Of a stretch of 64,000 bases of DNA, positions 33,667 through 44,800 are shown piece after piece. Below the pieces are notes generated by a model. That model saw only the letters and a list, made by a program, of their open reading frames with translations, did not search any database and was not told the DNA's origin. Position 1 is the first letter of the stretch, and each line of letters begins with the position of its first letter. The DNA comes from Macrostomum hystrix (taxonomy: Eukaryota; Platyhelminthes; Macrostomidae), in assembly GCA_950097015.1 (NCBI GenBank), contig CATNEN010000038.1, positions 22,816,001 to 22,880,000 on the forward strand, in the 5' to 3' direction. Position numbers and translations under genes: made by a program.

Positions 33667-34440
33667 TTAAGCTTCGGTTTCGCTAGACGAAGATTCAGTC
33701 TTGCCAGCAATGGTCGGTGAGCCGCTAATAACGCTGGTACCAATGTCTCCTCCGCCTACTGCTGAATCGTTGCCTAGCAACTCCTCCAAAACTGGCACAA
33801 TGAGAATCTCTTTAGTCATGAGTTGGTATTTCATGACAAATACTGTAAATCGGCGACAAAGATAAGTCTCCTCTTCGAAGGCGTCGAATATTTCTCGATG
33901 ATGAAAATATGCGTGGGAAAATACGCGATAGACGCGTCGACAGATGCTAGCCAGTTTGCCTATGCTGGCATCTTTAATGCTGACTCGGCTTGGAAAATAT
34001 TTACTACTATTTAATAGGCAGGCGGCTCCATCCAGGGTGTGCCTAGTATAGTCTATGGCCGAACATTCCATCGGGGTGCGATGAGCGGCGCACAGGAAGA
34101 TCCACTGCTCGGTGGCGGTCATCTGGCTGCAGACATCCGGGTGACATTCGGCTTGCAGGCGAACAGCTAGTCCGTTTAATTCCATGCAGAATTGACGCAA
34201 ATGTTCGTATTTCCAAACGTTAACATCTTGACCATCAGGCAGGCTAAGGATTAGATCAACATTGGATGGATCGGCTTTAGTTAGCTGTTGAATATACTGT
34301 TGCACAGTTAAGGTCGAGTCCATCTCGTCGAAGCTTTGATCCGGCCAGTTGCTCCATTGGGCCCGACTAGTGCCTGGTAGATTTCTGCGAATTAATTTCT
34401 GCGGCTCAGCAGAAGACGATGAGGCTAGCGCCGAAGCCAT
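33667..34440 (-). CDS. MOB4: MOB-like protein phocein (MOB family member 4)
   Basis: A single open frame of 257 residues matches phocein along its length: [63 protein letters not shown] and [17 protein letters not shown] are near-identical to the animal protein. The Mob zinc site is present: Cys99 and Cys104 (CHPDVC), His176 and His181 (HAYFHH). Phocein is a component of the STRIPAK phosphatase-kinase complex with striatin and PP2A, and acts in Hippo signalling and membrane traffic. The protein is about 30 residues longer than the usual 225, from a Ser/Ala N-terminus and a longer acidic Ser-rich C-terminus that still ends in ETEA. No intron interrupts it, unlike its neighbours. The coding frame is intact, so a functional gene (possibly a fixed retrocopy) is likely. 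Confidence 0.95.
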   Translation of the reverse strand: MASALASSSSAEPQKLIRRNLPGTSRAQWSNWPDQSFDEMDSTLTVQQYIQQLTKADPSNVDLILSLPDGQDVNVWKYEHLRQFCMELNGLAVRLQAECHPDVCSQMTATEQWIFLCAAHRTPMECSAIDYTRHTLDGAACLLNSSKYFPSRVSIKDASIGKLASICRRVYRVFSHAYFHHREIFDAFEEETYLCRRFTVFVMKYQLMTKEILIVPVLEELLGNDSAVGGGDIGTSVISGSPTIAGKTESSSSETEA

Positions 34441-34559
34441 TCGATTATGCTTTTTTGTTTAACTTAGCAACTAAACGCGCGTTAAAATGTAGATTTTTTA
34501 GGAGGCTCTAAAATTATTCAATAAGCATAAAATATGATTCTTAAGGTGCAAGACAAAAT

Positions 34560-35030
34560 TCAAATTATTATGAGTTTCTATGGCCAGAACTAATGAACTA
34601 GTTAATCTGTCTATGGCCAGAACACATATACTAACCAATGTGTCTATGGCCAGAACACATATACTAACCAATGTGTCTATGGCCAGAACACATATACTAA
34701 CCAATGTGTCTATGGCCAGAACACATATACTAATCAATTTGTCTATGGTCAGAACTAATGAACTAGTTAATCTGTCTATGGCCAGAACCGATATACTAAC
34801 CAATGTGTCTATGGCCATAACTAATCGACTAATCAATGTGTCTATGGCCATAACTAATCGACTAGTCAATGTGTCTATGGCCATAACTAATTGACATTTC
34901 AATGTGTCTCTGGCCATAACTAATCGACTAGTCAATGTGTCTATGGCCATAATTAATCGACTAGTCAATGTGTCTATGGCCATAACTAATTGACTTGTCA
35001 ATGTGTCTATGGCCAGATCCCGCCTAGTCG
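34560..35030. repeat. 33-bp minisatellite upstream of MOB4
   Basis: About 14 units with core GTGTCTATGGCCATAACTAA or CAGAACACATATACTAACC, in two subfamilies: left half AGAACACAT, right half ATAACTAATCG. It starts about 120 bp upstream of the MOB4 start codon, so it lies in the presumed promoter or 5' UTR region. Confidence 0.88.
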
Positions 35031-35474
35031 TTGCATCTAAAGACAAAACCCTAAAATTCAAAGGGAGTGTCTGTGTCTTCAATTGCTATTGTCTATGGTA
35101 AAAAATGTTAATATTACAAGTCTGTTTAAATCAATAAACATGACAGCTTTTCATGTACTAGCACGTAGTTTACTTAGTAAGCAAAGGATAGTTATATATA
35201 TGGAATTCTTGTCATACACATTTAGTGGCAATTAAGTAAAGCATTGAAATAAGACAGTTAATAACCCACGTGACCAAATTATGAAAAGTCGAAGATATTT
35301 GTCCATCAAAAATCAGAAACAAACAAAGAAACATCTAGAGAAAACTGTTTTTAATAACGCGAAGCAGAAACCAGACGCTGTGATTGCGATATAATGTTAA
35401 GCTAGAAAACTATTTGGTTACTTCAGTAACATCTAAACACGCGTTTCGAGCGAATATTTTGCTAAGTGATGCTG
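35031..35474. other. Spacer between MOB4 and COG6
   Basis: Unique AT-rich DNA, no feature recognised. Confidence 0.4.
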
Positions 35475-35720
35475 TAGATTTTGAGAGACAGTGTGAATAT
35501 ATTAAGAAACAGTGAGAATAGATTGAGAGACAGTGAGAATAAATTGAGAGACAGTGAGAATAGATTGAGAGACAGTGAGAATAGATTGAGAGACAGTGAG
35601 AATGGATTGAGAGACAGTGAGAATAGATTGAATTAGACAGTGAGAATACATTGAGAGACAGTGAGAAAAGATTGAGAGACAGTGAGAATAGGTTGAGAGA
35701 TACAGTGAGAATAGATTTCA
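35475..35720. repeat. 21-bp minisatellite downstream of COG6
   Basis: About 11 units with core GACAGTGAGAATAGATTGAG. Its complement contains CAATCTATTCTCACTG, the same string as the 23-bp array at 31563-33163, so the two arrays are related and inverted with respect to each other. Confidence 0.85.
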
Positions 35721-35834
35721 AGTCAGTGAAGAACAGAGAAGGAATTGATATGAGAAAATGGTTAATATATCACCTATTGAGTAGACACAGAGACAATACA
35801 AGGCAGCATAGGCCGCAACGATTGGCCCAGAATG

Positions 35835-38800
35835 TCACAGAATAAGCTTAGCAACCTGGTCAGGATTGCGCACCAGGACAGTGGCAAACTCTCGGCCAAA
35901 CAAATTCTCCGGCTTAGTAATGGAGTCGTAGATGATAGTGTAAACAGAGTGTATCTGATCAGCTACCCGCCTAGTAACCAGCTGTCTGAGCTTTGAGCTC
36001 TGCAGCGCCTGCAGCTGCGGCAGGATTAAACTGTCAGGATTAGCCAGGTAGGAATCGAATCTGGAAGCTGCCGACTTCACCGCTGCCAAGGTGAGACAGG
36101 GGGCCTCCAGGTAGGATAGAGGCTGCTGCTGCTGCTGCTGATGCTGATCAACCTGGAGAGATGTTTAATGAAATATTTCATCTTTATCTCATGTCTTAAT
36201 CAGATTCTCTATCCAGTGTCTCTATCGAATTATTTATCCAGTGTCTCTATCAGATGCTCTATCCAGTGTCTCTATCGAATTCTTTATCCAGTGTCTCTAT
36301 CGAATTCTTTATCCAGTGTCTCTATCAGATGCTCTATCCAGTGTCTCTATCGAATTCTTTATCCAGTGTCTCTATCGAATTCTTTATCCAGTGTCTCTAT
36401 CAGATGCTCTATCCAGTGTCTCTATCGAATTCTCTATCCAGTGTCTCTATCGAGTTCTCTATCCAGTGTCTCTATCGAATTCTCTATCCAGTGTCTCTAT
36501 CGAATTCTCTATCTAGCGTCTCTATCAGATGCTCTATCCAGTGTCTCTATCGAATTCTCTATCCAGTGTCTCTATCGAATTCTCTATCTAGCGTCTCTAT
36601 CAGATGCTCTATCCAGTGTCTCTATCGAATTCTCTATCCAGTGTCTCTATCGAATTCTCTATCCAGTGTCTCTATCGAATTCTCTATCCAGTGTCTCTAT
36701 CGAATTCTCTATCCAGTGTCTCTATCAGATTCTTTATCCAGTGTCCCTATCAGATTCTCAATCCAGTGTCTATCAGATTTCAATAAAGTGAAACTCACAG
36801 TCTGGTAGAGCTCCAGCATACGCAGGCTAGCAAGAATGTGAGACAATTGTTCAGCAACTAGCGCATCCAACTGAGGCTCCAGTTGGGCTTGCAAGCGTTC
36901 AATATGCGTCTCGGTAAATTCGTAAGCAGCTAAGCCAGTCTGTAGGTTATGCAGAGAATTGGCCATGAAGATAGACAGCTCCAATGGACTTAGTCGAGTA
37001 GCTGTAACTGAGCACAATTTCAGGAGCGGATCAATGCAGGTGTCCAGCACTTGGCGAAGATCGTCGCGACGCTGCGACAGAGGCGCCATGCCGGAGTCCT
37101 GGGCGGTGAGGACCTGAAGATGAAAATTTTTAATTGAAAACCAGTTATATACACATGTAGTATATATACTCGTATCTATAGACAGGTCTCAATCTGTATC
37201 TGTAGATCTGGTCTCTATCTGGTATGTTAGATCAACAGTACACCTGTCTCTAGATCAACAGTACACCTGTCTCTAGATCAACAGTACACCTGTCTCTAGA
37301 TCAACAGTACACCTGTCTATAGATCAACAGTACACCTGTCTCTAGATCAACAGTACACCTGTCTCTAGATCAACAGTACACCTGTCTATAGATAAACAGT
37401 ACACCTGTCTCTAGATCAACAGTACACCTGTCTCTAGATCAACAGTACACCTGTCTATAGATCAACAGTACACCTGTCTCTAGATCAACAGTACACCTGT
37501 CTCTAGATCAACAGTACACCTGTCTATAGATAAACAGTACACCTGTCTCTAGATCAACAGTACACCTGTCTCTAGATCAACAGTACACCTGTCTATAGAT
37601 CAACAGTACACCTGTCTCTAGATCAACAGTACACCTGTCTCTAGATCAACAGTACACCTGTCTATAGATCAACAGTACACCTGTCTCTAGATCAACAGTA
37701 CACCTGTCTCTAGATCAACAGTACACCTGTCTATAGATCAACAGTACACCTGTCTCTAGATCAACAGTACACCTGTCTCTAGATCAACAGTACACCTGTC
37801 TCTAGTTTTTCACACAAAATATCTCTAGACCTAAACTCTACCGTCTCTAGACAAAATATGTATGTCTCTTCATTTAAACTTGACCTTTCTCTTCATTTAA
37901 ACTTGACCTTTCTCTTCATTTAAACTTGACCTGTCTCTATATTTAAACTCTACCTGTCTATTAGCATTAGCATTACCTGTTGCAGCAATCTAAGCGTCTC
38001 AGCAACAGCTGGCGGAGCCTTCAATCGCTCCCAAGAATCGTCGATAGCGGAACTGTTCGCCAAACCAGTAGCGCCAGCGTAGGCGGCCAACGGTTCTACA
38101 GTTTCCAGCGCTCTCTGGGCGCCATTGGTCAGTGCGCCGAAGAACAGACGCCAACAGAGCTGGCCTAGATCGCCAACTGTGGCAGCTAGAGGGCTAGAAG
38201 AGCCGAGTACTCGGTCAAGTGTCGACTGATGAAAGCGCAACAGATTGTGCAGCCTGTAGAGTACGCTGGCGTCCTGTACTCCAACTAGAGCCTTTAATTG
38301 GATTTCAATTGGGCTGACTATTGAAGATTTGGAGATGGCTAACTAATAAGGCGGGTGTTGGAACGGAGAGTACTGGTAATGGATGGAGAATGGGATTCTA
38401 TCTAGTAAATGAATTTTAGGGTTTAACATAGTGCAGTTGGAGTCGTATTTAAGTACAGTTTAAGTAGTACTTGAGTAAATAACAATAATTGATTACACCT
38501 GCCCCAATCGGGCCGGATATGCAGCCAACAGCACAGCCGCAGCTATCGCACGGCGCTTCTGATGGCTGCGTACAGCTGCGTTCAGTCCATGGACTGGGGG
38601 GACGCCACACCCACCCTTAATTATCCCAGCTAATGCCGCTACCTATTTAACAGCTGGATGAACTGAAGCATCGTAGAGTTAAGTGTATTGCTAATGGACA
38701 CAAATAGTTAAAGTAGAGCCGGGAATCGAACCCCCGACCTTCAAGTCGTCAGTCCGACGCTCTAACCATAATGCAACAAGCTCATTGAGTGCAGTTTGAG

Positions 38801-41800
38801 TAGTATTTGAGTTTAGTTTGAGTATTATTTGAGTTCAGTTTGAGTAGTATTTGAGTTCAGTTGTAGTAGTATGTGAGTTCAGTTTGAGTAGTATTTGAGT
38901 TTAGTTTGAGTAGTATTTGAGTTCAGTTGTAGTAGTATGTGAGTTCAGTTTGAGTAGTATTTGAGTTTAGTTTGAGTAGTATTTGAGTACATATAAGGTA
39001 GATTTTAAAATTAGTGTTTGTGCATAAAAATAGTATATAAGCAACTGACCTGTTCAACCCTGAGCCGCAGAGGACGGCAGACGCCTTCGCTGAGGTTGCG
39101 AAGGCAGGCGGCGCGCAGTTGACGCCGGCCTAAGCGACTGCCGACTATCGCGACATCGGCGGACCTGCTCGATGGGAGAATAATGAGCAGTCAAGAAGTG
39201 AGTACGCAAATATGTTTAAAATATATAAGCTGAGAAATACTGAGGACTGCGTACGGCTGTTCAGTCCATGGACTGAAGAGACGCCACACCCACCCTCAAT
39301 TACTCTAGCTAATGCTGGTACCCATTTAATAGTTGGGTGAGCAATGCAGAGTTCAGCGTCTTGCTAGGGGACAAAAATTGTTCCAGTGGAGCCGGGAATC
39401 GAACCCCAGACCTTCAGTAGTAAGTCCGACGCTTTAACCACAAGGCTACAACCCCTTAATGTACTCATAATATATGTATTTCTAAGAAGATGTGAAATGA
39501 ATTTCCTAGAATAAGAAGTCACGAGAATCGAACCCCCGACCTTCGATCCTCGAGTCCAGTGCTCAATCGACTATAGTCTATAGGCTACAATCTTTGCAAA
39601 TCTAACAACTAGACTCAATCAGAGAAAACGAAATCTAAATTATAAATATGTTCCTGTGGAGTCGGGAATCGAACCCCAGACCTTTTAAGTCGTGAGTCCC
39701 ACTCTCTACCCTTTAGGCTGCAATGCTCTTTATGTAGGTGTATTTCTAAGAACACGTAAATGATTTTCTTAGAACTAGAATTGACGAGAATCGAAAACCC
39801 GACCTTCAATCTTTAAATCCAGTACTCAATCGACTATAGTCTATAGGCTACTCTATAGTCTATAGGCTACTCTATAGTCTATAGGCTACTCTATAGTCTA
39901 TAGGCTACTCTATAGTCTATAGGCTACTCTATAGTCTATAGGCTACTCTATAGTCTATAGGCTACTCTATAGTCTATAGGCTACTCTATAGTCTATAGGC
40001 TACTCTATAGTCTATAGGCTACTCTATAGTCTATAGGCTACTCTATAGTCTATAGCTCTATAAACTCACTTTCCGGCCTCGTTCTCAGCTTCTTCCCCAT
40101 TAGCATCCTTTCCTTCCTCGACTTTGTCTACCGTCTCGTCATCGTCGGTTTGGTCGCACAGTCGCAACAGCGAGTCCAGACTCTCAGTCTCTGAAGCAGT
40201 GGCCTGATGCAGCCAGGCTAGCATGTCGCCAACGTAGCGTTGGGGATCGTGCGAGTGCAGCTCCATTGGCCTGGGACCGGTCCCGGTGCCGCGAGTCAGG
40301 GCCTCTATAAAGGCTTTCACTAGGGCGGCCCGACGAGCATTGGCATATTCGTCTAGGGCGTATTTGAATAGTACTGGGCGTTCTCGTAGAACCTAGAATA
40401 AGGTCGGCGACATTCTGTTATTGAATTACTGACCAACGCTTCTTAATTTAATGTGTTGTACAGTCCATTATCGTTATTTATTATTTTTTGTCACACCATG
40501 ATCTGTCACACCATGATCTGTCACACCATGATTTGTCACACCATGATCTGTCACACCATAATCTGTCACACCATGATCTGTCACACCATGATCTGTCACA
40601 CCATGATCTGCTACACCATGATCTGCCACACCATGATCAGCCACACCATAATCTGTCACACCATGATCTGTCACACCATGATCTGTCACACCATGATCTG
40701 TCACACCATGATCTGCCACACCATGATCTGTCACACCATGATCTGTAGGTTTATTATCTTACACGCCATGATCTGTCAGTTCGTGATCTGTCAGTTCGTG
40801 ATCTGTCAGTTCATAATCTGTCAGTTCGTAATTTGTCAGTTCGTAATCTGTCGGTTCGTGATCTGTCAGTTCGTGATCTGTCAGTTCATAATCTGTCAGT
40901 TCGTAATCTGTCAGTTCGTGATCTGTCAGTTCGTGATCTGTCAGTTCATAATCTGTCAGTTCGTAATCTGTCAGTTCGTGATCTGTCAGTTTGTGACCTG
41001 TCAGTTCGTGATCTGTCAGTTTATGACCTGTCAGTTCGTGATCTGTCAGTTTATGACCTGTCAGTTCGTGATCTGTCAGTTTGTGACCTGTCAGTTCGTG
41101 ATCTGTCAGTTTATGACCTGTCAGTTCGTGATCTGTCATTTCATGATCTGTCAGTTCGTGATCTGTCATTTCATGATCTGTCAGTTCGTGATCTGTCAGT
41201 TCGTGATTTGTCAGGCCCTGATCTGTCATTTCGCGGTCTTTTAGTTGGAAATTTTAATTCTTCAGTCCAGTCTAGTTGCTGTTTTTACAGCCATCAGATC
41301 CGAAAAGTATCTTACCACAAACAATCCTTTAGAACTTGAAATGAAGTTACTTTAAAACTATAATAATTAATATTATTTACTTGTAATTTTTATTAACATA
41401 CCTGAAACGCCTGAGCCATCAGGTTAGTAACCTCAGCGCTTTCGCCAGCCTGAAGTCGGCATTCGTTCTGCGCCCATCTATAAAGCTTTTCACAGCCGCA
41501 CTCCATCAGTACAGACATTTGTTCCATAATTTCCAGGCCAGCTGTCTGATTCTGAGCCATTAGCAATAGTTTGCAATCTGAATGGATCTGTTTAGTCCGT
41601 TGCAGTGCTTTGAAGAACTCTTCTGTTAATGGCGCGGCTTTGTCTGTCAGTTGCTGCTCCTAGTAGTTTATATTAGGTAAATTGTATTTTAAAAAACTTT
41701 CATACATCTCTACTATAAGTAAGCTGTAAAGCGCACCTGTTCCGGCGTTAGCTGAAATAGATCCAACAGAGCTTCGGCAACGCGAGATCTAATTTCATAT

Positions 41801-44800
41801 TCTTCACTTTCTCGTTGAATTCGACTGGTCTCCCTGAGTAGGTGCTCAGTTTGACATTTGGCCTCTTGTAGGCGGCCGCTCATGTCGCGACAACTGGTAT
41901 TCATGGCGGCTACAGCTTCGTAAAGGTCTTCCAGATCCTGACAAGGAAGGTTAGAAAAAGTCACGTCAATAGTGACTACGCGGCATAAGGCTGTGGAGTC
42001 GTGGACTGGGGACTCCTGACATCTCCTGAATCAGGAGCATAAAACTAAAAAATGCCCAAATTTAACACTCACATCCTTAACCAACTTAAAGGACTGCAGA
42101 AATTCTTCATAGATGACAACATAGCGACTCTCCATATCTGAACGAAGACTTCGTCTCGACCGGATATTATTGTCCGTGAAGAATTCTGAGACAGCTTTCA
42201 GACTCTCGACTAGCTCCTGGTATTTGGAAGCATTTCAAACGAGTTTTCATTACACATTGTTTGTTAATCTAAGCAATGACTTAAATTTTTTTAGAAATTA
42301 AAGAAAATAGAAAACTGGCCATAGCTCTAAATTTAAACATTCTTTGTTTCCAGTGACAGATTGCTATCTTAAGCATAGTGTTTTAGTCTGTTGCAGTTTT
42401 CATGGCAGTCAGAGACCACAGTGCAGATTAAGCATAAAAATTCCAAACTTAAAGCTAATTTTTGGACATCAGATCAAATGCAAATCTGGTACCAGTTTTA
42501 TCCTATGCAAGATACAACTGAGTTTTAAAGCCTAGTTTTTTTAATTATCAAAATGGTTATTTAACAAATATGTATGGCAACTAAAATTAGTTCAAAAATA
42601 ACCAAAAAAGCCTCATTAGGCATAAAAATAAACTTTCAAATTGTAAATTAGAACCCTATTGGAGCCATACACGCGCAACACCCGGCCGACCCGGCCGAAC
42701 TGGCTGGGTGAAACGAGGGCCAAGCAAGGTAAATCGCAAAAACCAATCGACCAATCGCAAAAAAATCAAAGGGGGGACCAAGGGACAAAAAAGGAAGGCG
42801 TGAAGAAAAGGAAAAAGGGGAGAGAAAAAGAGAGCAAATGAGAGCAAACTAAGTAGTAAATAGAGCAATGAAATGAACTAAGTCGCAAATGAGAGCAAAA
42901 ACTAAGTCACATGGCCAGCTAAGATTTGGGAGGTTGCACATGTATGATTGGAGCCAATAGGGGTTTTTGTGGACAGCGTCCAGGGCGATTGTGAAAAATT
43001 GCCTGCGTGGCTGCGCAGAAAGAAATTCCTGTCCGCGCGGCCGCACCATGTGTGTGTAAAGTTGTCGTAAGTATGTAGATGTATAACAAACAGTGCGCCC
43101 TTGTGCCCCTACACGAATACATGCTCTGCAGTGCCCAAGTGCGAAAAGACAACCTTAGCTGTTCTAATTATAGAAATACACTACAGAGATAAAAAAGTCA
43201 TTTGGTATATGCATCTGTATTTTTGCGAAATCACCAAGTACCTGTTCTATTTTTAGAAATACATTACAGATATCAAAAGGTCATTTGACATTTTTTGTGA
43301 AATCAATTACTACATTGAGTCAGACTGAAGATATATAGCAATTGCAGATTTGCGCTCTTTTTCTTGAAAACAACTGCGCACCTGCACGCCTAGCATTAGT
43401 GTCCGCAGCTTTTTTAAATTTGCTTCATTAGTGAATTAGAACAAAATCATGCATACTATTAATAAAATAGCTTTTTATACATGGATTCAATATGCACCTT
43501 GATTTTTAATTTGCACAGGATTTTTTGCTCATAATACAAGCCTACATCAGTCTTTTTGATAAAAAAAAACCTAGCCCCTAGAGGCTAAACATATTGATGA
43601 GTTGTTCGGCATTAGGCAATATCAGCCACACAAGTTCAGCCCTGAAATTATGTGTCTCAAAGGCTGCGGTAGGATTGAAGACATCTATTTATTTCAGCTA
43701 ATTATTTGAAATGCTGTAATTTCCTCAATTAGATATAGTGACATTTGCCACTATATTTTTGCTGATAAAAGTGTCTAATTTCTGCATAGTATTTCTGCAC
43801 TTTCTGTAAAACCAAAGAAGATATACATATATTGTGACAAATGATTTTTTATTTTACATTAGTGTGCAAAAAACAACTTTTGTATTGCTTTACTCCAGAT
43901 TCTCTTTGGTTGCTTGATAACAATAAAAATAAGTAGAATGACTTTTGAAGTGGAAAATACGATTAAATATGTTTTAGTGTTTTTATATCCCCTTATAAGG
44001 GGATAGTAAAGAATTTCATGGATCATATGATTCTATACTAGTTCACTACAGTGGACCAGATTTATCTCAATAGGCTGGTCATTATCTTTAAAGTTCAGAG
44101 GTAGAAAGTGCAATCAGTAAATATATTTTTTCAAAGCCCAAATTATAAAAAAACAGATAAATAAATTAATCAATTGCTGACAACATTTGCAGCTGAAAAA
44201 ATATTTTTTTGTCATAAATAATCTAAACTTTGATGATTCTATAGATCAAATTGCAAAAAAATGAGACACTGATTAGTTGATCATATGCTGCTTTACAATA
44301 CCCACCCTAGCCATCCAATAGGTTGCCGCGCATTTCGGTGCCTGTGCTTTTCGGTGTCGAGCGTTTCGGTGCCCGGTCTTGCTTTTCGGTCCCCATCCAA
44401 TTTTGCATTGTCAGTCAGTAAAGCGCTTTGATACTGATGATAAAACAATACTTAAATACAAATTGTGGCTAATATGCCTGTCCTTGCGCATTTATTATCC
44501 TTTGTTTTTTTCTACCGTTTGAAAGCTTACGTTTCCGAGAAACACTGCTAAAATGTAATTTGCTCCATTGCCTTTTGAATGTACACAAGATACACATATA
44601 CATGTGCATATATTCTATACACATATAGAGCAGACGTTAAAACACATGGGAGGCGCCACCTTTTGCTGGCTACTGACTGTCAGCTCCAGCTGTTAGAAAG
44701 AGCAAAAACATGGTTTCTGGATGGCTGCATGGTTTCTTTTTATTTACCCTTTCCATTGCATTTGGATTTTCCATTGCATTGCTTTGTGCTAGGCCCCTAC

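Noticed and set aside
38292..38345. Earlier acceptors for COG6 exon 7 (TTAG or AATAG further upstream)
   Set aside because: They give the wrong phase. The AAAG acceptor at 38292-38293 keeps phase 0 and the family alignment.
40453..41339. Overlapping frames with ICHTM, FVICQ and TDHEL repeats
   Set aside because: Artefacts of the 15-bp satellites in COG6 intron 4; open frames occur on both strands.
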